Made by a program: the position numbers and the translations under genes | Origin: JAGXTF01 sp038317095 | GTDB taxonomy: Bacteria > Bacteroidota > Bacteroidia > NS11-12g > UBA955 | Assembly (NCBI GenBank): GCA_038317095.1 | Contig: JBBQBB010000013.1 | Coordinates: 1 to 59,297, forward strand | Reading direction: 5' to 3' | DNA: 59,297 nucleotides | In this document: positions 26,428-35,562 of the stretch, in pieces | How the letters are laid out: each line of letters opens with the position of its first letter | How positions within the stretch are numbered: position 1 is the first letter of the stretch | The notes under the pieces: generated by a model | The model's database searches: none | What the model was told of the DNA's origin: nothing | Seen by the model: the letters and a program-made list of their open reading frames with translations, nothing else

Positions 26428-29373
26428 ATGTTGAAAAAGGCGCGCCATATAATTTTTCTATGGACATTTATCCAGGTCATTTTGCAAAATGGAATGGCCC
26501 AAGTGCCCGTTCCTCGCATGTTGGATTATGAAATGGGGCTGCCTTCGAATACGGTTTATAATATTTTACAAGATTCCAAAGGCTACATTTGGATAGGACA
26601 TGACAAAGGATTAACGCGATACAATGGCTCGGATTTTAAAAATTATTCGAGCAATATGAACCAAAGTAGGGCGCTGTCAAACATAGAAGAAGACAAGTTT
26701 GGTAGAATTTGGTGTCAGAATTTCAGTGGAGAAATATTTTATACTGAATCGGATTCATTGCATGAATTTAGGAAATTTGGTTCAACTGGGAATTATTTAA
26801 ATGTTTCTATATTTAACAAAAAGCAAATATTATCTGTGCGGGGAAATGAATTAATGAGTTTTGATTTGGATGAAAATAAAGTAAAAAAAATCAACACTGG
26901 AGGTTATTCAGTCTGCCGCGGCAACTTGCATTCTTCTGCCTCAGCATTTTATTGTTTTACGCTATTAAATCATGCCATTATAAAAATTCCATATTCAAAA
27001 AAACCGGAATTGATAAAGTTGCCTCAGAATATACATCCGTTAATGTTTTTTGAGTTTAAGAACAAACTCATTGTGCTGCCTTCATCTGGCTTGAATGATG
27101 CAGCTATCGTAGAAAATGGCAAGTGTAAAACGGTAGGAATTCATCTAAAAATATTGATACAACATGCTGGTATCATAAATGGTGAAATTTGGGTTGCAAC
27201 ATCAGAGGGGATTTATCGGTTTGATGAAAATTTGAATTTATTGTACAATGGAAAACCATTATATCCTGAATTAAATGTTAGCAAAGTGCTTAGAGACCAT
27301 GAAGGCAGCATATGGATAAGTACCTTAAATAAGGGTATTGTAATTTTACCCAATTTAGATGTGCAGTTTGTGAAGTTGAATCTACCCAATCCATCCATCC
27401 TAGCTATGTCTTTTTTTAGCAGCACCAATAAAGTGATATTGGGAACAGGATACAATCAATTGGTGGAATTTAACCAGAAAGATAATTCGTTGAATCTCTT
27501 GTATGATTTTAAGTTAAGACATGATATTACGAAAATTTACAACGATGTTCCTAACGATTTAATATGGGTAGGAAGTGATCAAATGTATGCCATTCGGCCA
27601 GGCACAAATTCCATAGAATATAAAAAGTCTTTTTCATTGAAGGACATGGTTTATTTAGATAAAAACACATATGCACTGGCTGGATCTGATGGTGTGAGTT
27701 TGTTCTCATACCAAGGCGATACATTGAATAATTATTTTTCGAAGTTGTTTCAAAATCAACCTGAAAAATGGGCATACGATAGACAATTTATTTTTGGTTC
27801 AGAAGGACGGTCGAAATGTGTTGAATATAATTCCATCTCACAAACCTTATACGCATCTAATTACAAAGGTTTATTTTATTGGACTAAGAATACCAAAGGT
27901 AAAATTTTGGATGACCAAGGAAAGCCCATTTATGCCACTGATATTTTGGTAAACGGAAACAAGGTTTATGTCGTTACATACAGTGGGGCTTTGCTTTTTG
28001 TAAATGGAACAAAAGTTGAAAAAAAGATAAATGCTTTTCAAGGACTGGAGAAAAAATCTATTATTAAAATTGAATCTTTTGGAGATAATTTGTGGATGTT
28101 GTTTGAAAACGCAATTGTAAAATACAATTTAATTTCCGAAAAATACGTAGCCATTAAAATCTCTGATGGATTGCCAAATACTGAAATTAAAGACATGGTT
28201 GTTGCCGACAATAATGTTTACTTGGCGACAAGGATTGGGCTGGTTAAATTTCACGAAAACATGGGTAATTCCCCTTTGGTCCCTTTGTTGGAAATTGAAG
28301 ACATTTTTGTAAATAGAATCAAAAGGACTTCAAATGATTTTAGTTTTGATTTAAAATATAATGAAAACAATTTGGAGATTTATTTTTCAATACTTTCTTA
28401 TCGACAAAATGCAGGTGTAAATGCGTATTACAGCATCAATGGAAAGGAGTGGATTGTATTAGGGAGTTCTACGAAATTGTTAAAATTTATAGGATTATCT
28501 CCGGGCCAATATAATATTCGAATTAAATTGGTTAAGCCTGATGGTTCAGAGATATTTTTTTCACAAACTTTAAAATTTAGAATTGCATCTCCCATTTGGT
28601 CTCAATGGTGGTTTATTTTGATATGTGTTGTGGTCATTGGTTTTTTGGCATATTCATTTATGCGATTTAGATTGAATGAGTTGCGAAAAGAAGCTGAATT
28701 TAAAACGGCCAAAGAAAGAATGGAAAAAGAGATTCAAATGAGCACATTAACTTCCATTAAATCGCAAATGAACCCCCATTTTGTTTTTAATGCACTTAAT
28801 ACAGTACAATCTTATATTTTCACCAACGACAAAGACAATGCCATAGAATATCTCAATAAATTTTCTGATTTAACCCGGATGATTTTAGATATGAGCAATC
28901 GTGAAATGATTCCGCTTTCCGAAGAAATTAGAGCATTAAATTTATACTTGGATTTGGAGAGTATTCGTTTTGAAGATAATTTTACTTTTGAACTAAAAGT
29001 AAATGAAAACGTAAATACAGATTTGATTCAAATTCCTTCTATGTTAATTCAACCTTATGTGGAGAATGCAATAAAACACGGATTGTTGCATATACAGCGA
29101 GCAAGAAATCTTAAAGTGGAATTTTTACGCGAAGACAATGCGCTAATTGTATTTGTAGACGACAATGGCATTGGGCGAAAAAAGTCGGAAGAAATGAAGT
29201 TGTCGAAAAAGAGTGGGCATAAGAGTTTTGCTACCGAAGCCAATAAAAAACGACTACAATTGTTAAATCAAGGAAGAGCAAATACTATTGATATTGAATT
29301 TTTAGACAAAACAGATGGACTAGGCAGACCCAATGGCACAATGGTTATTCTAGCAATTCCGATTAATTTTTAA
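26428..29373 (+). CDS. Propeller-type sensor histidine kinase (LytS/His_kinase class)
   Basis: This sensor kinase of about 981 residues has a signal sequence or N-terminal membrane anchor at 1-25. Repeated propeller blades (for example Tyr-Ile-Trp-Ile-Gly-His-Asp-Lys-Gly and Ser-Ile-Trp-Ile-Ser-Thr) fill residues ~30-620, followed by a Y_Y_Y-like immunoglobulin-type domain near 630-715. One membrane helix lies near 730-750, with a coiled-coil linker. The kinase core begins at Gln-Met-Asn-Pro-His-Phe-Val-Phe-Asn, phosphoacceptor His784, with an ATPase domain containing Asp-Asp-Asn-Gly-Ile-Gly. This is the LytS-type kinase usual with LytTR regulators, and the regulator follows directly. The signal sensed by the periplasmic propeller is unknown. 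I use the ATG at 26428; a TTG overlapping thiL is less likely. Confidence 0.85.
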   Translation: MLKKARHIIFLWTFIQVILQNGMAQVPVPRMLDYEMGLPSNTVYNILQDSKGYIWIGHDKGLTRYNGSDFKNYSSNMNQSRALSNIEEDKFGRIWCQNFSGEIFYTESDSLHEFRKFGSTGNYLNVSIFNKKQILSVRGNELMSFDLDENKVKKINTGGYSVCRGNLHSSASAFYCFTLLNHAIIKIPYSKKPELIKLPQNIHPLMFFEFKNKLIVLPSSGLNDAAIVENGKCKTVGIHLKILIQHAGIINGEIWVATSEGIYRFDENLNLLYNGKPLYPELNVSKVLRDHEGSIWISTLNKGIVILPNLDVQFVKLNLPNPSILAMSFFSSTNKVILGTGYNQLVEFNQKDNSLNLLYDFKLRHDITKIYNDVPNDLIWVGSDQMYAIRPGTNSIEYKKSFSLKDMVYLDKNTYALAGSDGVSLFSYQGDTLNNYFSKLFQNQPEKWAYDRQFIFGSEGRSKCVEYNSISQTLYASNYKGLFYWTKNTKGKILDDQGKPIYATDILVNGNKVYVVTYSGALLFVNGTKVEKKINAFQGLEKKSIIKIESFGDNLWMLFENAIVKYNLISEKYVAIKISDGLPNTEIKDMVVADNNVYLATRIGLVKFHENMGNSPLVPLLEIEDIFVNRIKRTSNDFSFDLKYNENNLEIYFSILSYRQNAGVNAYYSINGKEWIVLGSSTKLLKFIGLSPGQYNIRIKLVKPDGSEIFFSQTLKFRIASPIWSQWWFILICVVVIGFLAYSFMRFRLNELRKEAEFKTAKERMEKEIQMSTLTSIKSQMNPHFVFNALNTVQSYIFTNDKDNAIEYLNKFSDLTRMILDMSNREMIPLSEEIRALNLYLDLESIRFEDNFTFELKVNENVNTDLIQIPSMLIQPYVENAIKHGLLHIQRARNLKVEFLREDNALIVFVDDNGIGRKKSEEMKLSKKSGHKSFATEANKKRLQLLNQGRANTIDIEFLDKTDGLGRPNGTMVILAIPINF

Positions 29374-29394
29374 TTTTTTATTCGCAGAATATCG

Positions 29395-29413
29395 TATTTT
29401 TGTCCTTAGGAGG
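29395..29413 (+). promoter_or_regulatory. Putative -7 element plus a strong Shine-Dalgarno sequence before the LytTR gene
   Basis: TATTTTTG (29395-29402) is followed by a perfect AGGAGG (29408-29413), eight bases before the ATG at 29422. A full Shine-Dalgarno is rare in this window; most genes show none. It suggests separate transcription and strong initiation for the regulator. Confidence 0.5.
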
Positions 29414-29421
29414 TTTCTTAA

Positions 29422-30180
29422 ATGTATCGCTGTATTATTATTGACGACGAAAGCAAAGCTAGAATATTGCTTAAAGCCATGCTAGAACGCTATGGTCCAA
29501 GTTTAGAGGTTGTTGCAGATTGCGCAGATTTGCCAACGGGTGTAAAGGCTATCAACAAATTAAATCCAGATTTGGTTTTTTTGGATATTGAAATGCCAGG
29601 GCACAGTGGTTTGGAGTTAATGGATTTTTTTGAAGGGAGTGAGCTCAATTTTGACGTAATATTTACTACGGCGTATAGCGAATATGCCCTTCAAGCATTT
29701 CGCTTTTCTGCCATAGATTACCTGCTAAAACCTTTGCAGCCTCAGCAATTACAGGATGCAATTGCAAGGTTTGAAAAAAAATCTGTAAAAGAATCTGCTA
29801 AAAGGTTGGAGGTTCTAAAATCTAATCTTTCAGAAGGTGAGAACTCTAACGATCGACGGATTGTAATTCCAATTGGACAATCTTTGAAATTTATCTGGTT
29901 AAAAGATATTATTCTGCTTAAAGGAGAAGGCGCATACAGTGAGATATTTTTAAAAGATGGAACAAAATTGCTCGTAAGTAAAAATTTGAAATATTTTGAA
30001 GATCTTTTGTTTGACCTACCCAAATTTGTGCGAACCCATAAAAGCTACATTATCAATATGGACGAGGTATTAGAGTATAGCAAGTCATCTGGAGGTATGA
30101 TTATAATGACGGGTAACTTGAGTGCAGGTATTTCTGCAGAAAAAATAGATGATTTTCTAAAAAGAATGCAACAAGGTTAA
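29422..30180 (+). CDS. LytTR-family response regulator
   Basis: This 252-residue cytosolic regulator is the partner of the kinase encoded just upstream. The receiver domain (1-120) has the acidic pair Asp-Asp at 8-9, the phosphoacceptor Asp55 in Leu-Asp-Ile-Glu-Met-Pro-Gly, the Thr-Ala pair and the Lys in Leu-Leu-Lys-Pro. The C-terminal LytTR DNA-binding domain (about 145-250) includes Lys-Gly-Glu-Gly-Ala-Tyr-Ser and Phe-Val-Arg-Thr-His-Lys-Ser-Tyr-Ile. Unlike most genes here it has a perfect Shine-Dalgarno, so the kinase-to-regulator ratio may favour the regulator. Target genes are unknown. Confidence 0.92.
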   Translation: MYRCIIIDDESKARILLKAMLERYGPSLEVVADCADLPTGVKAINKLNPDLVFLDIEMPGHSGLELMDFFEGSELNFDVIFTTAYSEYALQAFRFSAIDYLLKPLQPQQLQDAIARFEKKSVKESAKRLEVLKSNLSEGENSNDRRIVIPIGQSLKFIWLKDIILLKGEGAYSEIFLKDGTKLLVSKNLKYFEDLLFDLPKFVRTHKSYIINMDEVLEYSKSSGGMIIMTGNLSAGISAEKIDDFLKRMQQG

Positions 30181-30203
30181 AAAAACTGCGTACCCGGTTT
30201 TTT
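30180..30203 (+). terminator. Possible rho-independent terminator after the LytTR gene
   Basis: The A-rich left arm AAAAAACTG (30180-30188) can pair with CGGTTTTTT (30195-30203), loop CGTACC, starting at the stop codon itself. The stem is mostly A-T with one wobble, so the call is tentative. Confidence 0.4.
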
Positions 30204-30229
30204 AATGTATTTATTTTATACTTAGAACC

Positions 30230-30237
30230 TAATTTTG
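30230..30237 (+). promoter_or_regulatory. Putative -7 element (TAATTTTG) of aspS
   Basis: TAATTTTG, CAAA, then the aspS ATG. The -7 box and four-base gap are nearly identical to those before gpmI. No clear -33 TTG was seen. Confidence 0.48.
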
Positions 30238-30241
30238 CAAA

Positions 30242-31984
30242 ATGTTTCGTACGCACAATTGTGGTGAATTAAGACAAAATCAAGTGGGTCAGAATGTGAC
30301 CCTTTCAGGTTGGGCTTCTAAAATTAGACTCATGGGAGGTATGGCGTTTATAGATATACGCGACCGCTATGGTATCACCCAGTTGGCTTTTAATGAAACT
30401 GTTTCTAAGGAATTGTTGGACAAAGCCAGCAGCATTGGTAGGGAATATGTATTGCAAGTGTTTGGTATTGTCTCGGAAAGAACGAGTAAAAATGCCAATA
30501 TACCCACTGGTGATATAGAAATTGAGGTTTCGGAATTAAAAATTTTAAACGAATCTAAAACACCTCCCTTTACCATAGAAGACGAAACCGATGGTGGAGA
30601 TGAGTTGCGGATGCAATACCGGTATTTGGATTTACGTAGAAATACGGTTCGTAAAAATCTGGAACTAAGACATAGACTTGCACAATCGGCGCGCAATTAT
30701 TTGTCCAATCAGGATTTTTTGGAAGTTGAAACACCAGTATTGATAAAATCTACACCAGAAGGTGCGCGCGATTTTGTTGTACCTAGCAGAATGAATCCGG
30801 GAGAGTTTTATGCCCTGCCTCAGAGTCCACAAACGTTTAAACAATTGTTGATGGTGAGTGGTATTGACCGGTATTTTCAAATTGTAAAATGTTTTAGAGA
30901 TGAGGATTTGCGCGCTGACCGTCAGCCGGAATTTACACAAATTGATTGTGAAATGAGTTTTGTGGAAAGAGAAGATATTCTACAAACATTTGAAGGAATG
31001 ATTCGCAATTTGTTCAAAGAGGTACTTAACACGGATCTTGAAACGTTGCCGCGCATGACTTATTCGGATGCCATGCAATATTACGGTTGCGATAAACCTG
31101 ACATTCGTTTTGATATGCGATTTTGTGATTTGAACGAAGTTGCAAAAGGAAAGGGTTTCAGCGTTTTTGACAATGCTGAGGCCGTGATTGGAATTTGTGC
31201 AAAAGGGGCCGCCAATTATTCGCGAAAGCAATTGGATGAACTTACAGATTTTGTTAAAAAACCCCAAATTGGTGCAACTGGTTTAATATATTGCCGGGTT
31301 GAAGCGGACGGTTCTGCAAAATCTTCCGTAGATAAGTTTTTTGATGCAGAAGCTTTAAAGTTATGGATAGCTTGCACAAATGCAGAGCCCGGAGATTTAA
31401 TTCTGGTTATGGCAGGAGGGTTAGATAAAACCCGAAAGCAAATGAATGAATTGCGACTCGAAATGGGCAGCAAACTTGGGTTAAGAGACCCATTTAATTT
31501 TAAACCTCTTTGGGTTTTGGATTTCCCGCTTTTGGAACAAGATGAGGAGAATGGACGTTGGCATGCCATGCACCATCCTTTTACCAGCCCTTTGAATGAA
31601 GATTTGGAGTTGATGGATTCTAATCCAGGGAAAGTGCGCGCCAATGCCTACGATATGGTCATTAACGGGGTAGAAGTGGGCGGTGGTAGTATTCGTATCT
31701 TCGATAGAAAACTGCAATCTAAAATGTTTACGTTGCTAGGGTTTACGGAGGAAAATGCACAAAAACAATTTGGATTTTTAATGAATGCTTTTGAATATGG
31801 CGCACCACCACATGGCGGAATCGCATTTGGTTTCGACAGGTTGTGCTCTCTTTTTGGCGGCAGTGAAACCATTCGCGATTTTATTGCTTTTCCAAAAAAC
31901 AATTCAGGTCGGGATGTTATGATTGATGCGCCTTCTTCTATTGACAATGCGCAATTGAAAGAGTTGGCAATTAAATTAAATTAG
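30242..31984 (+). CDS. aspS: Aspartyl-tRNA synthetase
   Basis: This 580-residue class IIb synthetase charges tRNA with aspartate. An N-terminal OB-fold anticodon-binding domain (1-105) is followed by the catalytic core, with motif 2 Phe-Arg-Asp-Glu-Asp-Leu-Arg and motif 3 Gly-Ile-Ala-Phe-Gly-Phe-Asp-Arg-Leu near the C-terminus. A bacterial-type GAD insertion domain lies around 290-410, which marks it as the bacterial AspRS rather than the shorter archaeal form. Whether it is discriminating or also charges tRNA-Asn depends on residues I did not resolve. It converges with dgkA, overlapping by four bases at the stops. Confidence 0.95.
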   Translation: MFRTHNCGELRQNQVGQNVTLSGWASKIRLMGGMAFIDIRDRYGITQLAFNETVSKELLDKASSIGREYVLQVFGIVSERTSKNANIPTGDIEIEVSELKILNESKTPPFTIEDETDGGDELRMQYRYLDLRRNTVRKNLELRHRLAQSARNYLSNQDFLEVETPVLIKSTPEGARDFVVPSRMNPGEFYALPQSPQTFKQLLMVSGIDRYFQIVKCFRDEDLRADRQPEFTQIDCEMSFVEREDILQTFEGMIRNLFKEVLNTDLETLPRMTYSDAMQYYGCDKPDIRFDMRFCDLNEVAKGKGFSVFDNAEAVIGICAKGAANYSRKQLDELTDFVKKPQIGATGLIYCRVEADGSAKSSVDKFFDAEALKLWIACTNAEPGDLILVMAGGLDKTRKQMNELRLEMGSKLGLRDPFNFKPLWVLDFPLLEQDEENGRWHAMHHPFTSPLNEDLELMDSNPGKVRANAYDMVINGVEVGGGSIRIFDRKLQSKMFTLLGFTEENAQKQFGFLMNAFEYGAPPHGGIAFGFDRLCSLFGGSETIRDFIAFPKNNSGRDVMIDAPSSIDNAQLKELAIKLN

Positions 31985-32340
31985 AAAAACAATTTAGGGA
32001 TAAAAATAAACAGTCCTGCAATTGCAGCCCCAATGCTAGCCAATAAAACTGCGCCAGCTGCAATGTCTTTTGCGTTACCAACATTTTTATGAAATTGGGG
32101 ATGTAAATGGTCTAAAGTTTCTTCTAGCGCCGAATTTAACAATTCAAGTCCCAAAACCAATGCAATACAAAGTATTATTATAGCCCATTCAAATCTTATT
32201 AGATGTATAAATATGCCAAGGGCAATAACAGCCAATGCAACTACCCCCATTACTTGCAAATTGCGGTGTTTTTTAAACGCAGTTTTAAGACCGTTTGTGG
32301 CGGTCAAAAATGAAGTAAGTAATTTCTGTTTTTTTTGCAT
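31981..32340 (-). CDS. dgkA: Diacylglycerol kinase family protein
   Basis: This 119-residue integral inner-membrane kinase has three predicted helices. The Glu-Leu-Leu-Asn-Ser-Ala-Leu-Glu-Glu motif (near 65-73) and a nearby Asp-Ile-Ala-Ala-Gly-Ala-Val-Leu match the active-site signature of DgkA/undecaprenol kinases. In Gram-negatives the enzyme recycles diacylglycerol made during envelope glycan synthesis; in others it phosphorylates undecaprenol. The sequence does not tell which. It lies downstream of dnaA in the same direction but behind a strong terminator, so it is probably transcribed separately. Confidence 0.85.
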   Translation of the reverse strand: MQKKQKLLTSFLTATNGLKTAFKKHRNLQVMGVVALAVIALGIFIHLIRFEWAIIILCIALVLGLELLNSALEETLDHLHPQFHKNVGNAKDIAAGAVLLASIGAAIAGLFIFIPKLFF

Positions 32341-32342
32341 AT

Positions 32343-32370
32343 AAAAAAATCCCCCGTTTTGGCGGGGGAT
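32343..32370 (-). terminator. Rho-independent terminator after dnaA
   Basis: Perfect eight-base arms (32349-32356 and 32363-32370, ATCCCCCG with CGGGGGAT) and a six-base loop are followed on the minus strand by seven T. It ends the dnaA transcript just before dgkA. Confidence 0.85.
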
Positions 32371-32378
32371 GTTATTTT

Positions 32379-33818
32379 TTAGAATGTATTAATTTTTATT
32401 CTTTTTTCAATTTCTTCAACATCGTGCCTGTATTTTTTATCCGTTTCAATAAGATCATTCACAGTTTGACAAGCGTGAATTACAGTGCTATGGTCTCGTC
32501 CTCCAAAAAACATACCTATGTTTTTTAAAGATGCCTTGGTTAAGTCTTTGGTAAAATACATTGCAATTTGTCTTGCCTGCACGATTTCTCTTTTGCGGGT
32601 TTTTGATTTTACAGCTTCAACCGGAATATTGTAAAAGTCGCAAACCAATTTTTGAATATACTCTATGCTAATTTCTCGTGTCGAATTTTTAACAAAATTC
32701 TTAACAATTTGTTTGGCTAGATTTAAGTCAATGTTTTTTCGGGTGAGAGAAGATTGGGCAAGCAAGGAAATAAGAGCCCCTTCTAGTTCTCTAATATTGG
32801 TGTCAATGTTGTGTGCTAAATATTCTACTACGTCGCGGTTCATGGTAATTCCATCTTGGTACATTTTGTTGTCAAGTATAGACACACGCGTTTCAAAATC
32901 TGGCGTACCTAAATCAGCACTTAGACCCCATTTAAAACGGCTTAACAATCGTTCGTCCATGTTCTTAAGGTCTTTAGGCGCCCTATCGCAAGTTAAAATA
33001 ATTTGTTTCCCATTTTGGTGCAGGTGGTTAAATATTTGGAAGAAAATTTCTTGGGTCCTTTCTTTTTTGGAAAAGAACTGCACATCATCCACAATTACAA
33101 CATCTAAAAATTGGTAAAAATTTACAAATTGATTGTTGTTTCCATTTTTTGCAGAATCAATAAATTGGTTGATGAATTTTTCGGCACTTACAAACACAAC
33201 TACTTTTTGTTTGTGATTTTGTTTTATTAGGTTTCCAATAGCATGGGCAAGGTGGGTTTTACCTAAACCACAACCTCCGAAAATCATCAATGGGTTAAAT
33301 GCAGTTCCGCCAGGTTTTTGTGCAATAGCCAAACCTGCGCTTCTTGCCAATTTGTTGCACTCGCCTTCAACAAAGTTGTCAAATGTATATCTTGGGTTTA
33401 ACTGACTGTCAATATTCATCCGTTTCAATCCAGGAATAATAAACGGGTTTTTTATTGGGGAGTCTAAATTAATAGGCACACCCAATTCATTTTGAACTGG
33501 TTTCGATGAATTTCCCGTTGGAAGGTTTATCGTATAGGGCGTTTGGTCGTGTCCGCTGGTTTCAATAATTACATTATATTCAAGTTTAGCAGTAGGGCCT
33601 ATTACTTTTTTTAGCGTTTTGTGCAACAATTGAACGTAATGTTCTTCAATCCATTCATAGAAAAATTGGCTAGGAACTTGAAGCGTTAAAACTTTGTTGG
33701 CTAGTTTCACCGCTTTAATGGGTTCAAACCATGTTTTAAAACTTTGTGGGTTTACGTTGTCTTTAATGATTTTTAGGCATTCCTGCCAAGCGAGTTCATG
33801 GGTTTTGATGTCTGTCAT
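32379..33818 (-). CDS. dnaA: Chromosomal replication initiator DnaA
   Basis: This 479-residue AAA+ initiator opens the replication origin. Domain I (1-90) is the DnaB/partner-binding region, followed by a variable linker. The AAA+ core has Walker A Gly-Gly-Cys-Gly-Leu-Gly-Lys-Thr-His and Walker B Ile-Val-Asp-Asp-Val-Gln-Phe. The C-terminal domain IV carries the DnaA signature Gly-Gly-Arg-Asp-His-Ser-Thr-Val for DnaA-box binding. Length and architecture are normal. It is not beside dnaN or recF here, and the 175 bases upstream show no cluster of TTATCCACA boxes, so oriC is probably elsewhere. A purine-rich AAAGGAAA precedes the ATG. Confidence 0.96.
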   Translation of the reverse strand: MTDIKTHELAWQECLKIIKDNVNPQSFKTWFEPIKAVKLANKVLTLQVPSQFFYEWIEEHYVQLLHKTLKKVIGPTAKLEYNVIIETSGHDQTPYTINLPTGNSSKPVQNELGVPINLDSPIKNPFIIPGLKRMNIDSQLNPRYTFDNFVEGECNKLARSAGLAIAQKPGGTAFNPLMIFGGCGLGKTHLAHAIGNLIKQNHKQKVVVFVSAEKFINQFIDSAKNGNNNQFVNFYQFLDVVIVDDVQFFSKKERTQEIFFQIFNHLHQNGKQIILTCDRAPKDLKNMDERLLSRFKWGLSADLGTPDFETRVSILDNKMYQDGITMNRDVVEYLAHNIDTNIRELEGALISLLAQSSLTRKNIDLNLAKQIVKNFVKNSTREISIEYIQKLVCDFYNIPVEAVKSKTRKREIVQARQIAMYFTKDLTKASLKNIGMFFGGRDHSTVIHACQTVNDLIETDKKYRHDVEEIEKRIKINTF

Positions 33819-33993
33819 GGTTTCCTTTTGTCAATCTGGCTATCGTTTTTTTATTTTATTTTCAAAGTAAATGAATTGATTTTTCAATCTGTTTTTTGAT
33901 AGCTCAATCAGACTGCTAAGAAAGTGGAAAAATTCACAATGTGCTAATATATTTTGCTTGTTTTTGAAATATTATTTATGTAACTAGGCAACC

Positions 33994-35559
33994 TTAGCCT
34001 TTATATTCGCCAAATACACCCCGCATAGCATCTGCAATTTCACCCAAAGTAGCATAAGCCTCAACGGCGTCAATAATAAATGGCATTAAATTGTGACCGT
34101 CTTTTGCGCATTGCTCTAAGGATTTAATTCTTGTTGCAACAATTAAATTGTCTCTTTTTTCCTTCAGTTTTGCAAGGTTTTGTGTTTGCTCTTCTCTAAT
34201 ATTGTCATCCACGGTGAGTAGAGAAATATTTGGGTTAGATTCTGATGTAAAGGCATTCACACCTACAATTATTCTTGTTTTTTCTTCAACACTTTTTTGG
34301 TATTTGTAACTGCTGCTGGCAATTTGTTGTTGCATCCAACCTTTTTCAATTGATACAACGCTTCCACCCATTTCGTCTATCTTTTGTATCAGGGTATTTG
34401 CGCGCTTTTCCATTTCATCTGTTAAATATTCTATATAATAACTTCCTCCAAGCGGATCTACAGTGTCTACCAAGCCGGATTCATGGGCAATAATTTGCTG
34501 GGTCCGCAAAGCAATTTTTGCAGCATTTTCGGTAGGCAAGCTCAATGCTTCATCAAAGCCATTGGTATGTAAACTTTGTGTTCCACCCAAAACTGCAGCC
34601 ATGGATTGAATGGATACGCGCACTATGTTGTTTTCTGGTTGTTGCGCTGTTAAAGTTGAGCCTCCAGTTTGGGTGTGAAATCTCAACATCATGGCTTCAG
34701 GCTCGGTAGCGCCCAAATGTTTCATAATATTTGCCCAAATTCTTCTAGCAGCTCTGAATTTGGCAATTTCTTCTAAAAAATTATTATGTGCGTTGAAAAA
34801 GAAAGACAAACGCTTTCCAAATTGGTTAATATCCATGCCTTTTTCCATGGCAGCTATAACATAAGCTTTCCCATTCGACAGTGTGAATGCCAATTCTTGT
34901 TCTGCGGTGCTACCTGCCTCCCTTATATGATATCCACTAATAGATATGGTGTTCCATTTTGGCAAATGAGTACCACACCATTCAAAAATATCTGTAATTA
35001 GACGCATGCTTGGCCGGGTAGGGTATATATACGTTCCCCTTGCTGCATATTCTTTTAATATATCGTTTTGAATTGTTCCACTTAGCTTTTGTAAGTCCGC
35101 ACCCTGTTTTTTTGCCAAGGCTACATACATTGCCAATAATGTAGCCGCTGTCGCATTTATTGTCATGCTGGTGGTGATGTTTTTTAATTCAATCCCTTCG
35201 AATAAAATCTCCAAATCTGCCAAGGAATCAATTGCAACACCCACTTTTCCAACTTCACCCTCACTCATGGCATGGTCGCTGTCGTAACCAATTTGTGTAG
35301 GCAAATCAAATGCAACCGATAAGCCAGTAGTGCCTTGTGCCATTAAGTAATGGTATCGTTTGTTGCTTTCTTTGGCAGTGCTAAATCCCGCATATTGTCT
35401 CATCGTCCATAAGCGACCCCGATACATGTCATTTCTTATGCCTCTTGTATAAGGATATTTTCCTGGGATTTCGCCATTATGATCCTTGTCTAGATAATAG
35501 GCATCAATGGGAATACCACTTTCTGTGAACCTATCTGGTTTGCCGGATAACTCAGCCAT
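33994..35559 (-). CDS. Methylmalonyl-CoA mutase catalytic (large) subunit without the B12 domain
   Basis: This 521-residue protein contains only the TIM-barrel substrate domain of acyl-CoA mutases. Thr-Met-Arg-Gln-Tyr-Ala-Gly-Phe near the N-terminus carries the Tyr that marks methylmalonyl-CoA mutases; isobutyryl-CoA mutases have Phe there. Ser-Gly-Tyr-His-Ile-Arg-Glu-Ala-Gly contains the active-site Tyr-His pair. No C-terminal Asp-x-His-x-x-Gly cobalamin-binding motif is present, so it needs a separate B12-binding subunit, as in archaeal-type split mutases. That subunit is not in this window. The role would be succinyl-CoA to methylmalonyl-CoA interconversion (propionate metabolism). It begins three bases after an upstream membrane-anchored protein gene. 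Confidence 0.87.
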   Translation of the reverse strand: MAELSGKPDRFTESGIPIDAYYLDKDHNGEIPGKYPYTRGIRNDMYRGRLWTMRQYAGFSTAKESNKRYHYLMAQGTTGLSVAFDLPTQIGYDSDHAMSEGEVGKVGVAIDSLADLEILFEGIELKNITTSMTINATAATLLAMYVALAKKQGADLQKLSGTIQNDILKEYAARGTYIYPTRPSMRLITDIFEWCGTHLPKWNTISISGYHIREAGSTAEQELAFTLSNGKAYVIAAMEKGMDINQFGKRLSFFFNAHNNFLEEIAKFRAARRIWANIMKHLGATEPEAMMLRFHTQTGGSTLTAQQPENNIVRVSIQSMAAVLGGTQSLHTNGFDEALSLPTENAAKIALRTQQIIAHESGLVDTVDPLGGSYYIEYLTDEMEKRANTLIQKIDEMGGSVVSIEKGWMQQQIASSSYKYQKSVEEKTRIIVGVNAFTSESNPNISLLTVDDNIREEQTQNLAKLKEKRDNLIVATRIKSLEQCAKDGHNLMPFIIDAVEAYATLGEIADAMRGVFGEYKG

Positions 35560-35562
35560 AAA

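Noticed and set aside
33819..33993. Possible replication origin upstream of dnaA
   Set aside because: The 175-base gap is AT-rich but I found no cluster of TTATCCACA-like DnaA boxes, and dnaN is not adjacent.
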